This document shows positions 33,337 through 42,657 of a stretch of 64,000 nt of DNA, in pieces. Every line of letters starts with the position of its first letter. The stretch's first letter is position 1. The notes below the pieces were generated by a model that worked only from the letters and a program-made list of their open reading frames with translations, was not told where the DNA came from and made no database searches. A program made the translations under genes and the position numbers. Origin of the DNA: Anaerocolumna xylanovorans DSM 12503. GTDB lineage: Bacteria > Bacillota > Clostridia > Lachnospirales > Lachnospiraceae. The stretch lies in contig NZ_FRFD01000006.1 in NCBI RefSeq assembly GCF_900143645.1, positions 279,251 to 343,250 of the forward strand, written 5' to 3'.

Positions 33337-34092
33337 ATGGAAGGTATACCACATATAATTCATTATTTTTGGTTTGGTGGGAATGAGAAACCCGGGATTG
33401 TCTTAAAATGCATTGCCAGCTGGAGGCGTTATTTCCCGGATTGGGAAATAATTGAATGGAATGAAAGCAATTATGATATTCATAAATGTACCTATATGGA
33501 AGAAGCCTATGAACAGAAAAAGTGGGCCTTTGTGTCAGACTATGCGCGGTTTGACATGTTATACCGCTATGGGGGTATCTATTTTGATACGGATGTAGAA
33601 GTGATTCGTAAACTGCCAAAAGAGTTTTTAAACTTAAATGCTTTTACAGGGGTAGAGGGAGGCGCGCAGTATATAGCACCGGGACTTGTGTTCGCATCTG
33701 TGAAAGAACACCCGTATATCAAAGAAATCCTGGAGGTTTATGAAAACTCCCATTTTGCCTGTAATGGACAGCTGAACTTAAAAACGGTGAATGAAATCAC
33801 CACAACAATTATGCAAAAAAAGGGATATGTGATAAACGGTGAGTATCAAAAGATTGGGGATCTATGTATCTATCCGGCAGAATACTTTTGCGGGTATGAC
33901 TTAAATATTCATGAACCGGCTGTGACAGAGAATACAGTATCCGTACATCATTATGCTGCTTCCTGGTGTAAGCCGTCCATCAAAAGAAAAATCAGTGGGT
34001 ACATAAAAAAGCGCTTTGGAATAGGTGCTTATAAAAAGGCGTTGATAGTCAAACGGTTTCTGTTTGGAAGCAGTTTAAAGAGCAGGGACTAA
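33337..34092 (+). CDS. GT32-type glycosyltransferase (DxD)
   Basis: 251-residue GT-A enzyme of the mannosyltransferase OCH1/capsule family. IPHIIHYFWFGG at the N-terminus, then the donor-site stretch WAFVSDYARFDMLYRYGGIYFDTDVEV (about 62-88), in which DTD near 84-86 is the metal-binding DxD. It lies 15 bases after wecB with AGAGGAGA before the ATG. Sugar and linkage cannot be inferred. Confidence 0.85.
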   Translation: MEGIPHIIHYFWFGGNEKPGIVLKCIASWRRYFPDWEIIEWNESNYDIHKCTYMEEAYEQKKWAFVSDYARFDMLYRYGGIYFDTDVEVIRKLPKEFLNLNAFTGVEGGAQYIAPGLVFASVKEHPYIKEILEVYENSHFACNGQLNLKTVNEITTTIMQKKGYVINGEYQKIGDLCIYPAEYFCGYDLNIHEPAVTENTVSVHHYAASWCKPSIKRKISGYIKKRFGIGAYKKALIVKRFLFGSSLKSRD

Positions 34093-34117
34093 AATCCTTA
34101 GGGAGGAAGGGATAGAT

Positions 34118-35317
34118 ATGAAAATTGGTATCATAACATTTCATTTTGCGGAAAACTATGGCGCGGTACTTCAATGCTATGCATTGCAGGAATATTTAAA
34201 AAGCAGGGGGAATGAGGTAGTAATTATTAATTACCGTCCGAAGTACCACACAATTCGGTATCAGCTTATCCCAAGCCCTGTAAAGGTAATAAAAAGCGTA
34301 GAGGTGAAAGCTTCCGGAACAAAGGGCAGGATATTGAAAACAGCAAAAGAAATTCTTCTATATTTTAGGGATATTGTATATATAAAACAGCGCTATAAGA
34401 AAAAGATGGCCTTTCAAAACTTTGAAAGGTCATACCTTAATCAGACGAGGCGGTATAGCAGTCTTGAGGAATTGCGTAAAAGGGTACCAATCTGTGATAT
34501 CTATATTTCAGGCAGTGATCAGCTGTGGAATCCGATGCTAACGGAAGGAAAACTGGACCCGGCTTATTTCCTGGACTTTGGAATGGATAATAGTATCCGG
34601 GTAACCTATGCGGTATCCGCCTGCCAGCTGGATGAAGAAAAGCATGCGGATAGTTTAAGAAAGCTGCTTAAACGTCTGGACTTTATTTCTTTAAGAGAAT
34701 ATGAAAAGGCGGAAAAGATTCAGGCACTTAGTAATAAGCCTGTAATTTTAAATGTTGATCCGACTTTATTGCATAACGCATGCCAGTATAATCTTATCCG
34801 AAGCCAAAGTGAGATAAAAACGCCGTATATACTGTTAATGCTGTTTTCTAAAAATTCGCAGAAAACAGTAAATGAAGTATTAGCAGAAGTAAAAGAAGAA
34901 AAAAAGGCAGAGCCTTTAATTTTCCATCCGACAGTATCAAATATGAAATGGAATGTCCCAACCATCAGACCGGTGGGGGTTGGACCGGGCGGGTATCTGG
35001 ATTACATTGCGAATGCGGAATTTATTATTACGGATTCCTTTCACTGTACTGCTTTTTCAATAATCTATAAGAAGAACTTTGTAACGTTGTCGATAGAAGG
35101 AAAGTCTTCCCGCATGGAAGAACTGCTTATGAAGCTGAATTTAGAAGAGAGATTGGTAAAAACGGGCGAAGAGGTTCTAAGAGCTTTAAGGACAGGGATT
35201 CAATATGACAGGCCCCAGCAGTATTTATATCACTTAAGAAATATGACGGATGTATATTTTAATCAGATAGAGAATCTAAGTAAAGAAAAACAGCAGGAAA
35301 GTAATCAGGTGTTATGA
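34118..35317 (+). CDS. Polysaccharide pyruvyl transferase family protein
   Basis: 399-residue protein of the CsaB/PssM-like pyruvyl transferase family, which adds ketal pyruvate from PEP to a sugar residue. Family features: IGIITFHFAENYGAVLQCYALQ at the N-terminus, ISGSDQLWNP near 130 and ITDSFHCTAFSIIYKK near 303. The partner-like FrhB protein at 38189 is commonly found with this family. The stop overlaps the wzy start (ATGA). Some members of the family probably have other transferase roles. Confidence 0.85.
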   Translation: MKIGIITFHFAENYGAVLQCYALQEYLKSRGNEVVIINYRPKYHTIRYQLIPSPVKVIKSVEVKASGTKGRILKTAKEILLYFRDIVYIKQRYKKKMAFQNFERSYLNQTRRYSSLEELRKRVPICDIYISGSDQLWNPMLTEGKLDPAYFLDFGMDNSIRVTYAVSACQLDEEKHADSLRKLLKRLDFISLREYEKAEKIQALSNKPVILNVDPTLLHNACQYNLIRSQSEIKTPYILLMLFSKNSQKTVNEVLAEVKEEKKAEPLIFHPTVSNMKWNVPTIRPVGVGPGGYLDYIANAEFIITDSFHCTAFSIIYKKNFVTLSIEGKSSRMEELLMKLNLEERLVKTGEEVLRALRTGIQYDRPQQYLYHLRNMTDVYFNQIENLSKEKQQESNQVL

Positions 35318-36615
35318 TGTATAGTAATTCCGGAACAATTAGGACGAATAATACAAAAATCTCATTAACCAGGCTTTCGGCATGGTGTTTGGCATTAAAT
35401 TTCGGGTTTTCGCCATTATTGAAAGGCATTTTGCCATCGCCCTTTGATTTAATATTCTTATTCATGGCATGTGCGGTTTCCCTTGTAATGTTCATAATTA
35501 ATAAAAATTATAACAGGAAGGATACCTTCCAGTGGATGTTATTGTGGCTATGTGTGACAGCCAGCACGCTGCTGGTAAGTAATGAATCTCTCTATGCCTC
35601 TAAGACATATTTATTGTCATTTATCTGTATGTTTGCCTTAATACAAAGTGAAAACTGGTATAAATCAATTATAAAGAATGTAACGATTGTTTCCCTGGTG
35701 CATGTAACGGCAACTTTTTTCTTTTTTATAGTGCCGAAGGCATATTCCCTGACCATGGTAAAAATCTGGGGTTCCCATGTTATCGGGACATTAGACGGAA
35801 CAGAGGGATATCGGGCTGGTTTAAGCTCACACTATTCCACCAATGGAGTTTTTTGCTCCATTCCATTTTTAATATGCGGCGGATTATTTTTTATGGGTAA
35901 TGTCAAAAGAAAACAAAAAAAGCAGCTGCTGGTGATTATGGCAGTTTCCATAGTTGCGGTATTGCTTACAACGAAACGGGCGCATTTGATATTTTCCATA
36001 CTTACTTTGGCTATTTGTTATTACTTGGGTGTAAGCGGACAAAAGATAAATAAGGTAATTAAAATGCTTGGTACGGCTGTCATTTTAGGTGGCCTATTTT
36101 TGATATTGATGAGGGTATTTCCTGTCCTGTATGAAACCTTTAACAGGTTTTCTGAAAGCGACGATATTAGTACGGGACGCTTTGATATGTGGAATTTAGC
36201 CTGGGGGTTGTTTAAAGAACATCCGATAATAGGAATTGGATGGGGAAGGTATGTTCATATTATGGCCGGACCTCTGGGAATCAATCCTGACTTTGCAACC
36301 AGTGTGCATAATGTTTATTTGCAGCTGCTATGTGAGATTGGATTAGTGGGCTTTGTGATTTTTTTGTATGCAATGCTTTCCTGCTATATCAAAACAATAC
36401 AGTGTTTAAAAAGCGGTGCGTTAAATGATGCATCTTATAATGCCCTTGTGGTTTCTTATGTATTACAGACCTTTGTGCTTTTGTATAATTTTACGGGAAA
36501 CTGTATTTACGATTTTACCTGGTATATTTATATAATCGGCTGTACCCTGGCAATTTCTATCAATCACAAAATGAAAAAGGTCAAAGCAGTTGCTTTAGCT
36601 GCAGCAAGCTATTGA
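35314..36615 (+). CDS. wzy: O-antigen/capsule polymerase (Wzy-like)
   Basis: 433-residue integral membrane protein with about ten hydrophobic segments and the O-antigen ligase/polymerase loop typical of Wzy (FSESDDISTGRFDMWNLAWG, then HPIIGIGWGRY and SVHNVYLQLLCEIG, about 283-350). Wzy joins lipid-linked repeat units on the outer membrane face. The start ATG overlaps the previous stop codon. Wzy sequences vary greatly, so the call rests on topology, the SVHN-loop and position next to wzx. Confidence 0.8.
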   Translation: MMYSNSGTIRTNNTKISLTRLSAWCLALNFGFSPLLKGILPSPFDLIFLFMACAVSLVMFIINKNYNRKDTFQWMLLWLCVTASTLLVSNESLYASKTYLLSFICMFALIQSENWYKSIIKNVTIVSLVHVTATFFFFIVPKAYSLTMVKIWGSHVIGTLDGTEGYRAGLSSHYSTNGVFCSIPFLICGGLFFMGNVKRKQKKQLLVIMAVSIVAVLLTTKRAHLIFSILTLAICYYLGVSGQKINKVIKMLGTAVILGGLFLILMRVFPVLYETFNRFSESDDISTGRFDMWNLAWGLFKEHPIIGIGWGRYVHIMAGPLGINPDFATSVHNVYLQLLCEIGLVGFVIFLYAMLSCYIKTIQCLKSGALNDASYNALVVSYVLQTFVLLYNFTGNCIYDFTWYIYIIGCTLAISINHKMKKVKAVALAAASY

Positions 36616-36620
36616 TACAG

Positions 36621-36657
36621 GAGCAGTATCGCAAGCAGACTTGCGGTATACATGGAG
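36621..36657 (+). repeat. Family A hairpin repeat, copy A2 (5' of wzx)
   Basis: GCAGTATCG, a CGCAAG/CTTGCG stem, then GTATACATGGAG. The terminal GGAG is the ribosome binding site of the flippase gene at 36664. This copy lacks the CACTTT head. Confidence 0.65.
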
Positions 36658-36663
36658 AGTAAA

Positions 36664-38175
36664 ATGTCACGGTCGCAAAGATTTTTGAATAATGCATGGT
36701 CAGCGGCATTATTTCAGGTGTTAATGGTGATAACAGGCTTTATATTGCCGAAAGTAATGTTAAGCTGCTACGGTTCAGAGATAAATGGTTTGGTGTCCTC
36801 AGTTACCCAATTCGTAAACTATTTTACATTGGTGGAAGCTGGGTTGTCCGGTGCTGCAGTTTATGCTCTTTATAAGCCCCTTGCGGATAAAGACTATTTT
36901 CAGATAAGCCGTGTTGTTGTTGCAACAAGAAATTTTTATAACATTTCCGGTTGGATTTTTATAGTACTGGTAATCGGGTTGGCAATTATATATCCGGTAT
37001 TGTTAAGAACTCCTGTTCTATCTCCTTTTGGTGTGGCAGCATTGGTGCTGATAGTTGGAGTTAACGGTGCCCTGGAATTTTTTACCCTTGGGAAGTATAG
37101 GGCCATCCTTACGGCAGATCAGCGCCAATATATTATTTCTTTATCTTCCTCCATTTATTGCCTGATAAATACCGGAATCGTAGTTTTTTTAGCAATATTT
37201 GGAGTGAACATTGTATTAGTCCGCCTCATAGCAGTCAGTGCTATTTTTTTAAGGTCTCTTATACTGGCGGTTTATTGCAGGCGTAAATATTCCTACATTG
37301 ATTATAGTGTCAGCCCTGATAATATGGCATTAAGTAAAAGATGGGATGCACTCTTTCTTCAAATTCTGGGAACCTTTCACCGCGGGGCACCGGTTGCATT
37401 GATTACTATTTTTGCAACGTTAAAAGATGTCAGCATTTATACAATTTTTAATATGGTTCTTTCCGGCGTAATGGCTGTGCTGGACATTTTCTCCAGCGGA
37501 CTGGGAGCTTCTTTTGGAGATATCATTGTCAAAAAAGAAAGAGATATTTTAAAAAGAGCATATAGTGATTTTGAAATGGCATATTATTCGCTGATTACAT
37601 TTGTGTATGCAATTGCAATGCTGCAAATTATGCCCTTTATCCGTTTATATACTGCCGATGTTGTTGATGCAAATTATAATCAGGCAATTTTGGGTGTTAT
37701 ATTTGTACTCAACGGCTATTTATACAATATGAAAACTCCGCAGGGTATGCTGGTAATATCGGCGGGTTTGTATAAAGAAACACGGTATCAAACGGCCGCC
37801 CAGGCAGCCATTGAAGCACTTGTGGGTGCTGTCTTAGGATACCGGTATGGTTTGGCAGGGGTTATGCTTGGCTCATGCCTGTCTAATCTGTACCGTGTAA
37901 TTGATTTGATGTTCTTTATACCGCATAATGTTACCTATTTACCGGTCAGAAACACGTTAAAACGCTTGCTGCTTTCTATTGGGGACATGGGGGTAATAAT
38001 CTTAATCGGAAAATTGCTCTTATGGGAATGTACCGGCGTTCTGGTCTGGATTATTCAGTCCTTTCTATTGTGCTTTGTAGCCGGAGGTGTGATTATACTT
38101 AGCCTGTTCCTGTTTGACCGGAAGTGCTTCATAAGTATTATTAACAGATTAACCTGTATGGTACATAAAAAGTAG
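36664..38175 (+). CDS. wzx: Polysaccharide flippase (Wzx-like)
   Basis: About 503 residues, 12-14 membrane segments, MVF/MATE-like flippase that would move undecaprenyl-linked repeat units across the membrane. The N-terminal SRSQRFLNNAWSAALFQVL and the first helix pair (GFILPKVMLSCYGSEINGLVSS) are typical. ATG at 36664 follows GGAG; the ATG at 36652 lies inside the hairpin repeat and is rejected. It lies next to wzy and the FrhB-like gene. Confidence 0.85.
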   Translation: MSRSQRFLNNAWSAALFQVLMVITGFILPKVMLSCYGSEINGLVSSVTQFVNYFTLVEAGLSGAAVYALYKPLADKDYFQISRVVVATRNFYNISGWIFIVLVIGLAIIYPVLLRTPVLSPFGVAALVLIVGVNGALEFFTLGKYRAILTADQRQYIISLSSSIYCLINTGIVVFLAIFGVNIVLVRLIAVSAIFLRSLILAVYCRRKYSYIDYSVSPDNMALSKRWDALFLQILGTFHRGAPVALITIFATLKDVSIYTIFNMVLSGVMAVLDIFSSGLGASFGDIIVKKERDILKRAYSDFEMAYYSLITFVYAIAMLQIMPFIRLYTADVVDANYNQAILGVIFVLNGYLYNMKTPQGMLVISAGLYKETRYQTAAQAAIEALVGAVLGYRYGLAGVMLGSCLSNLYRVIDLMFFIPHNVTYLPVRNTLKRLLLSIGDMGVIILIGKLLLWECTGVLVWIIQSFLLCFVAGGVIILSLFLFDRKCFISIINRLTCMVHKK

Positions 38176-38188
38176 GAGGTGTCCGGTT

Positions 38189-39325
38189 ATGCAATTATGT
38201 GAGCATATAAAATGTTCAGGGTGTAATGCCTGTATTAATATCTGCTCCAGGGCTGCTATAGCAATGGTTCATGAGGAAGACGGTTTTTTTTATCCGGCTA
38301 TAGAACCATCCCGGTGCGTTGAGTGTGGAGCATGCCGGAAGGTATGTACAGCCTTTAATGAATACATAAAAGAAAAGAATAATTATCTGAAGGTGGTTGC
38401 AGCAGTTCACAGTGAGTCCAAGGAAAGAAATAACAGCCAGTCCGGCGGCTTATTCTTTGCGCTTGCAGAACAGATAATTGCAGAAAAAGGTGTTGTGTAT
38501 GGGGCTTCCTATGATGAAGAATTTAATGTCTGCCATACCCGTGGGGAAACATTAGAAGATGTTCAAAAGCAGCGGGGTTCTAAATACGTACAAAGTAACA
38601 CAGGCAGGACCTTTCAAGAAGTTGAGGCAGACCTGAAGGCAGAAAGAAAGGTACTGTACTCCGGGACTTCCTGCCAGATCGCAGGGTTACTTTCGTTCTT
38701 AGGAGTAAAACGGTGCAATAAGGAGGGGTTGTTTACCGTTGATTTGGTCTGTCATGGGGTACCCAGTCCATTAGTGTTTCAAAAATACCTTGGTTTCTTA
38801 GAAAGAAAATGGAATAGCAAATTGGCTTCCGTCAATTTAAGAAATAAAAAATTCGGCTGGCATAGTTGTGAGGAAACCTATGAGGATAGGAATAATAAGA
38901 GTTATCAGATGCATTTGTGGAGAGAATTATACTTTGCAAATTATATGCTTAGACCCAGCTGCGAGGAATGCCGGTATGCAGCAACAGATAAGCCGGCCGA
39001 TATCACCATAGGGGATTACTGGAACATTGAAAATATCTATGATAATTTTTATAATGATAATAAAGGGATTTCTCTGGGAATCATCAGAAGTGAGAAGGCA
39101 TGGAACCTTCTTGAAAAATCGAAAGTAGTCTATAAGGAGACAAAGCTTACCGAATGTTTGCAGCCAAGGTTAGAAACACCGTCAAAGCTTTGTAAACAAA
39201 GCAAAACATTCTGGAGTGATTATTATCAAATGGATTTTAAAGCGCTCATGAAAAAATATTCGGAATACGGCGGTATTATATTCCGGGTAAAAAGAAAGGC
39301 AATGAAACTGGCCGGGAAATGGTAG
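38189..39325 (+). CDS. F420 hydrogenase beta subunit-like (FrhB) Fe-S protein
   Basis: 378-residue protein with two [4Fe-4S] ferredoxin motifs at the N-terminus (CSGCNACINIC at about 10-20 and CVECGACRKVC at about 43-53), then the FrhB/FdhB N- and C-terminal domains (SQSGGLFFALAEQI near 82, SGTSCQIAGLLSFL near 156, DLVCHGVPSPLVFQKYL near 181). Such proteins are regularly paired with pyruvyl transferases in Gram-positive polysaccharide clusters; the redox reaction is not established. It is the last gene of the first polysaccharide block. Confidence 0.82.
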   Translation: MQLCEHIKCSGCNACINICSRAAIAMVHEEDGFFYPAIEPSRCVECGACRKVCTAFNEYIKEKNNYLKVVAAVHSESKERNNSQSGGLFFALAEQIIAEKGVVYGASYDEEFNVCHTRGETLEDVQKQRGSKYVQSNTGRTFQEVEADLKAERKVLYSGTSCQIAGLLSFLGVKRCNKEGLFTVDLVCHGVPSPLVFQKYLGFLERKWNSKLASVNLRNKKFGWHSCEETYEDRNNKSYQMHLWRELYFANYMLRPSCEECRYAATDKPADITIGDYWNIENIYDNFYNDNKGISLGIIRSEKAWNLLEKSKVVYKETKLTECLQPRLETPSKLCKQSKTFWSDYYQMDFKALMKKYSEYGGIIFRVKRKAMKLAGKW

Positions 39326-39400
39326 ATATTGATTTTACTGCTCTTTTTATGTTATTATAAGAAGTATGCAATAGAGAAAGTAAGGAAAAAGGAGTAAACA

Positions 39401-41545
39401 ATGGATATTTTAAAGCAGCTTGCAAGTGAGCTTTCTATCCGCCCGGAACAGGCAGAAGCTACCGTAAAGTTAATAGATGAGGGAAATACCATCCCTTTTA
39501 TTGCCAGATACCGTAAGGAAGTTACGGGCTCTTTAAATGATGAGGTACTTCGTAATTTACATGAACGCCTTTTATACCTGCGAGGCTTAGAGGAGAAGAA
39601 GGCAAGTGTATTAGCAAGCATAGAAGAACAGGGAAAGTTGACCGCGGAGTTAAAAGCGCAGATTCTTGCTGCCGAAACCCTTGTAGTAGTAGAGGACCTT
39701 TACCGCCCTTACCGTCCTAAGAGAAGAACCAGGGCGACCATTGCCAAGGAGAAAGGGCTGGAACCTCTGGCAAATATCATACTTTTGCAGATGACGGACA
39801 AGCCCGTTGAGAAAGAAGCGGAAAGCTTTCTGGACCCTGAAAAGGAGGTTAATACCGTAGCGGAAGCCATAGCAGGAGCTATGGATATTATTGCCGAGAA
39901 TATTTCAGATGAAGCCGATTACCGTATTCATATCCGTAAGGTTACCTTCACAGAGGGAAGCATTATTTCCGCCGCCAAGAATGAGAAGCAGGAAAGTGTT
40001 TACGAGATGTATTACCGGTTTGAAGAGAAGCTAAGTAAGCTTGCCGGACACCGGGTGCTTGCCTTAAACCGCGGTGAGAACGAGAAAATCCTCACAGTTA
40101 AAATTCTGGCTCCGGAAGAGAAAATCCTGCTCTACCTTGAGACAAAAGTAATTGTAAGAAACAATCCCCATACTACAGATATCTTAAAGAATACAATTGC
40201 AGACAGCTATAGCCGTCTGATTGCACCTGCCATTGAAAGAGAGATTCGAAATGAACTGACAGAGCATGCAGAGGACGGAGCGATCAAGGTATTCGGAAAG
40301 AACTTGGAACAGCTCTTAATGCAGCCTCCCATTGTCGGACAGGTAGTGCTTGGCTGGGACCCGGCCTTTCGTACCGGCTGTAAGCTTGCGGTGGTGGATG
40401 CTACCGGAAAGGTATTAGACACGGTGGTAGTATATCCGACAGCGCCTCAGAATAAGGTGGAAGAGGCAAAGGCTACCGTTAAGAAAATGATTCAAAAGTA
40501 TGGAATCACCCTGATATCGGTGGGGAACGGAACTGCCTCCAGAGAGTCGGAGCAGATTATCGCGGACATGCTAAAGGAGTACCATGGCAAGGTACAGTAT
40601 ATTATCGTAAATGAAGCAGGTGCTTCCGTTTACTCTGCAAGTAAGCTGGCAACGGAAGAATTCCCGAACTTTGATGTGGGACAAAGAAGTGCGGCGTCCA
40701 TTGCAAGAAGACTGCAGGACCCTTTAGCAGAGCTGGTTAAGATAGATCCGAAAGCTATCGGAGTAGGCCAGTACCAGCATGATATGAACCAGAAGAAGCT
40801 CTCCGAAGCTTTAACAGGAGTAGTAGAGGACTGTGTAAATAAGGTCGGAGTGGATTTAAACACGGCTTCCGCTTCCCTCCTTGAATATATCTCTGGCATC
40901 ACGAAGGTCATAGCCAAAAATATTGTAACCCACAGGGAAGAAAACGGTCCCTTTACCGACCGCAGGAAGCTTTTAAAGGTTGCAAAGCTTGGACCCAAGG
41001 CCTTCGAACAGTGTGCCGGCTTTCTCCGTATCCTGGATGGGGAGAATCCACTGGATGGCACCAGTGTCCATCCGGAATCCTATGAAGCAGCCTTAAAGCT
41101 GTTAGAAAAATTAGGGCTTTCCTCTTCTGATATCCGGGCAGGGAAGCTTTCAGGCCTTTCGAAAATAGTAAAGAATAAAAAAGCCATGGCAGCAGAGCTT
41201 GGAATCGGAGAGATTACCCTGGCAGATATTATGAAGGAGCTTGAAAAGCCTGGCAGGGACCCGAGAGAAGAGATGCCTAAGCCGATACTAAGAACGGATG
41301 TACTTGAGATGAAGGACTTAACAGAGGGTATGATATTAAAAGGTACAGTGCGCAATGTCATAGACTTTGGAGCCTTTGTAGATATCGGAGTCCATCAGGA
41401 CGGACTTGTGCATATATCGGAACTTACGGATAAAAAGTTCGTAAAGCATCCCTTGGAGGTAGTAAGTGTAGGAGATATCGTTGACGTAAAGGTAATGAGT
41501 ATTGATCTTTCAAAGAAACGTATTCAGCTTACCATGAAGCTATAA
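39401..41545 (+). CDS. tex: Tex-family S1 RNA-binding transcription accessory protein
   Basis: 714-residue Tex protein: N-terminal helical domain (ELSIRPEQAEATVKLIDEGN), YqgF-like nuclease fold (VLGWDPAFRTGCKLAVVD near 313), HhH domains (VNKVGVDLNTASASLLEYIS near 482, then RRKLLKVAKLGPKAFEQCAG) and a C-terminal S1 domain (GMILKGTVRNVIDFGAFVDI, about 642-661). Tex binds nucleic acid and affects gene expression; the details are unsettled. It separates the two polysaccharide blocks and has AAAGGAG before its ATG. Confidence 0.93.
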   Translation: MDILKQLASELSIRPEQAEATVKLIDEGNTIPFIARYRKEVTGSLNDEVLRNLHERLLYLRGLEEKKASVLASIEEQGKLTAELKAQILAAETLVVVEDLYRPYRPKRRTRATIAKEKGLEPLANIILLQMTDKPVEKEAESFLDPEKEVNTVAEAIAGAMDIIAENISDEADYRIHIRKVTFTEGSIISAAKNEKQESVYEMYYRFEEKLSKLAGHRVLALNRGENEKILTVKILAPEEKILLYLETKVIVRNNPHTTDILKNTIADSYSRLIAPAIEREIRNELTEHAEDGAIKVFGKNLEQLLMQPPIVGQVVLGWDPAFRTGCKLAVVDATGKVLDTVVVYPTAPQNKVEEAKATVKKMIQKYGITLISVGNGTASRESEQIIADMLKEYHGKVQYIIVNEAGASVYSASKLATEEFPNFDVGQRSAASIARRLQDPLAELVKIDPKAIGVGQYQHDMNQKKLSEALTGVVEDCVNKVGVDLNTASASLLEYISGITKVIAKNIVTHREENGPFTDRRKLLKVAKLGPKAFEQCAGFLRILDGENPLDGTSVHPESYEAALKLLEKLGLSSSDIRAGKLSGLSKIVKNKKAMAAELGIGEITLADIMKELEKPGRDPREEMPKPILRTDVLEMKDLTEGMILKGTVRNVIDFGAFVDIGVHQDGLVHISELTDKKFVKHPLEVVSVGDIVDVKVMSIDLSKKRIQLTMKL

Positions 41546-41662
41546 AGCGTAAGTGAAAGGTAAATTGTTATGCTATATAATACCAAATAACACGGGCGGA
41601 ATATCTTAAAATATATAAGGAATTGCCATTAATGGAAATTCCATACCGCGTAATTAGAAAGA

Positions 41663-41728
41663 AAAGCAGCAGACCTGTTACTTTTTAGACTGTAGAAGTC
41701 GGAAAAGTAGCAGGTCTGCTGCTTTTTT
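41663..41728 (+). terminator. Strong terminator after tex
   Basis: Arms of about 22 bp (41664-41685 and 41703-41725, one wobble pair) around a 17-base loop end in TTTTTT. The rest of 41546-42000 holds the promoter below and nothing else I can name. Confidence 0.85.
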
Positions 41729-41857
41729 ACTCCCTGCAAGGGTAGGAAAAAACAGAAATTCGTAAAGGAAAAGCAATTGCTGTAAAAAGTATTGAAATGG
41801 GCTGTTTTATTGGAAAATACTGCGATGAAAAGATGGAGGGAAATGCACATTGCAACT

Positions 41858-41885
41858 TGTGAAATGAAAAAGTGTGTTTTATAAT
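41858..41885 (+). promoter_or_regulatory. Putative promoter for the second polysaccharide block
   Basis: TTGTGA at 41858-41863, 16-base spacer, TATAAT at 41880-41885. It leaves a leader of about 110 bases before 42001. Confidence 0.5.
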
Positions 41886-42000
41886 CGTAGAAGTTGGTAA
41901 ATATTTACTTTCCGAAACATAAGAAGAACGCAGCCTGTAGAATTCCTGCAGCCGGTGAAGTGATAAATTGACCTGATATTATAGGAAAGGAGGAAATATA

Positions 42001-42657
42001 TTGAAAAGGTTAAAGAATATGATAATACCTATCCTGTGTGTGCTGGCACTGCTTCTCTTTGCAGGGGAGCCATTAAGAGAAGCAAATGCCAAGACCTTGA
42101 ACCAAACAGCCGAAGCCGTCAGCAGAAACGGCACTCCAAGCGGCAGTATAAACCAGCAGGAAGCCAATATAGTAAGGGTGCTGACAGACAATATCAGCAT
42201 TGCAGGTATTGGAAAAAATGATTATGAAAGCTTTCTGCTCCGGTACTTCGGACAGAATGGGATGGATGCAGGCACTGATACATGGGGGCAAGCGGAAGCA
42301 AAGGCAGCGGAGCTTAATAATCTTATGAAGCTTGAAAAGAAAGCAACTCTAAAAGAACTGCCTGCCGACGGAAGGGAAATTGCGATAGGGCTTACCAAAG
42401 ACATTTTTTCTGCATGCGGCCTTTCGGCAGGTATTAGTCCGTCGGGAGAATTAATCAGTCTGTCTGATAAGACCGGAAGCCTGACATTGGTAAATGGGAA
42501 GACATACAAACAGCATATCAATTCCGGTGTTTTGATGCTGGTAATTTCAATTGTGGGAATTCTTCAGATAATCTGCTATATACTCTCAAGGAAATCCCGA
42601 ATAATGATAAAGGATGTGAAGCACAATGGCTTTCATAAAGAGGAATTTGCCGGGTAG
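42001..42657 (+). CDS. Exported membrane-anchored protein of unknown function
   Basis: 218 residues, start TTG at 42001 behind AAAGGAGG. It has an N-terminal signal or anchor (IIPILCVLALLLFAG, about 8-22) with possible cleavage near ANA-KT, a soluble middle part, and one C-terminal membrane helix (GVLMLVISIVGILQIICYI, about 176-194). I do not recognise the family. The frame overlaps the next gene by 32 bases, so it is translated with the sugar transferase and heads the block. A role in assembly or export of the polysaccharide is only a guess from position. Confidence 0.75.
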   Translation: MKRLKNMIIPILCVLALLLFAGEPLREANAKTLNQTAEAVSRNGTPSGSINQQEANIVRVLTDNISIAGIGKNDYESFLLRYFGQNGMDAGTDTWGQAEAKAAELNNLMKLEKKATLKELPADGREIAIGLTKDIFSACGLSAGISPSGELISLSDKTGSLTLVNGKTYKQHINSGVLMLVISIVGILQIICYILSRKSRIMIKDVKHNGFHKEEFAG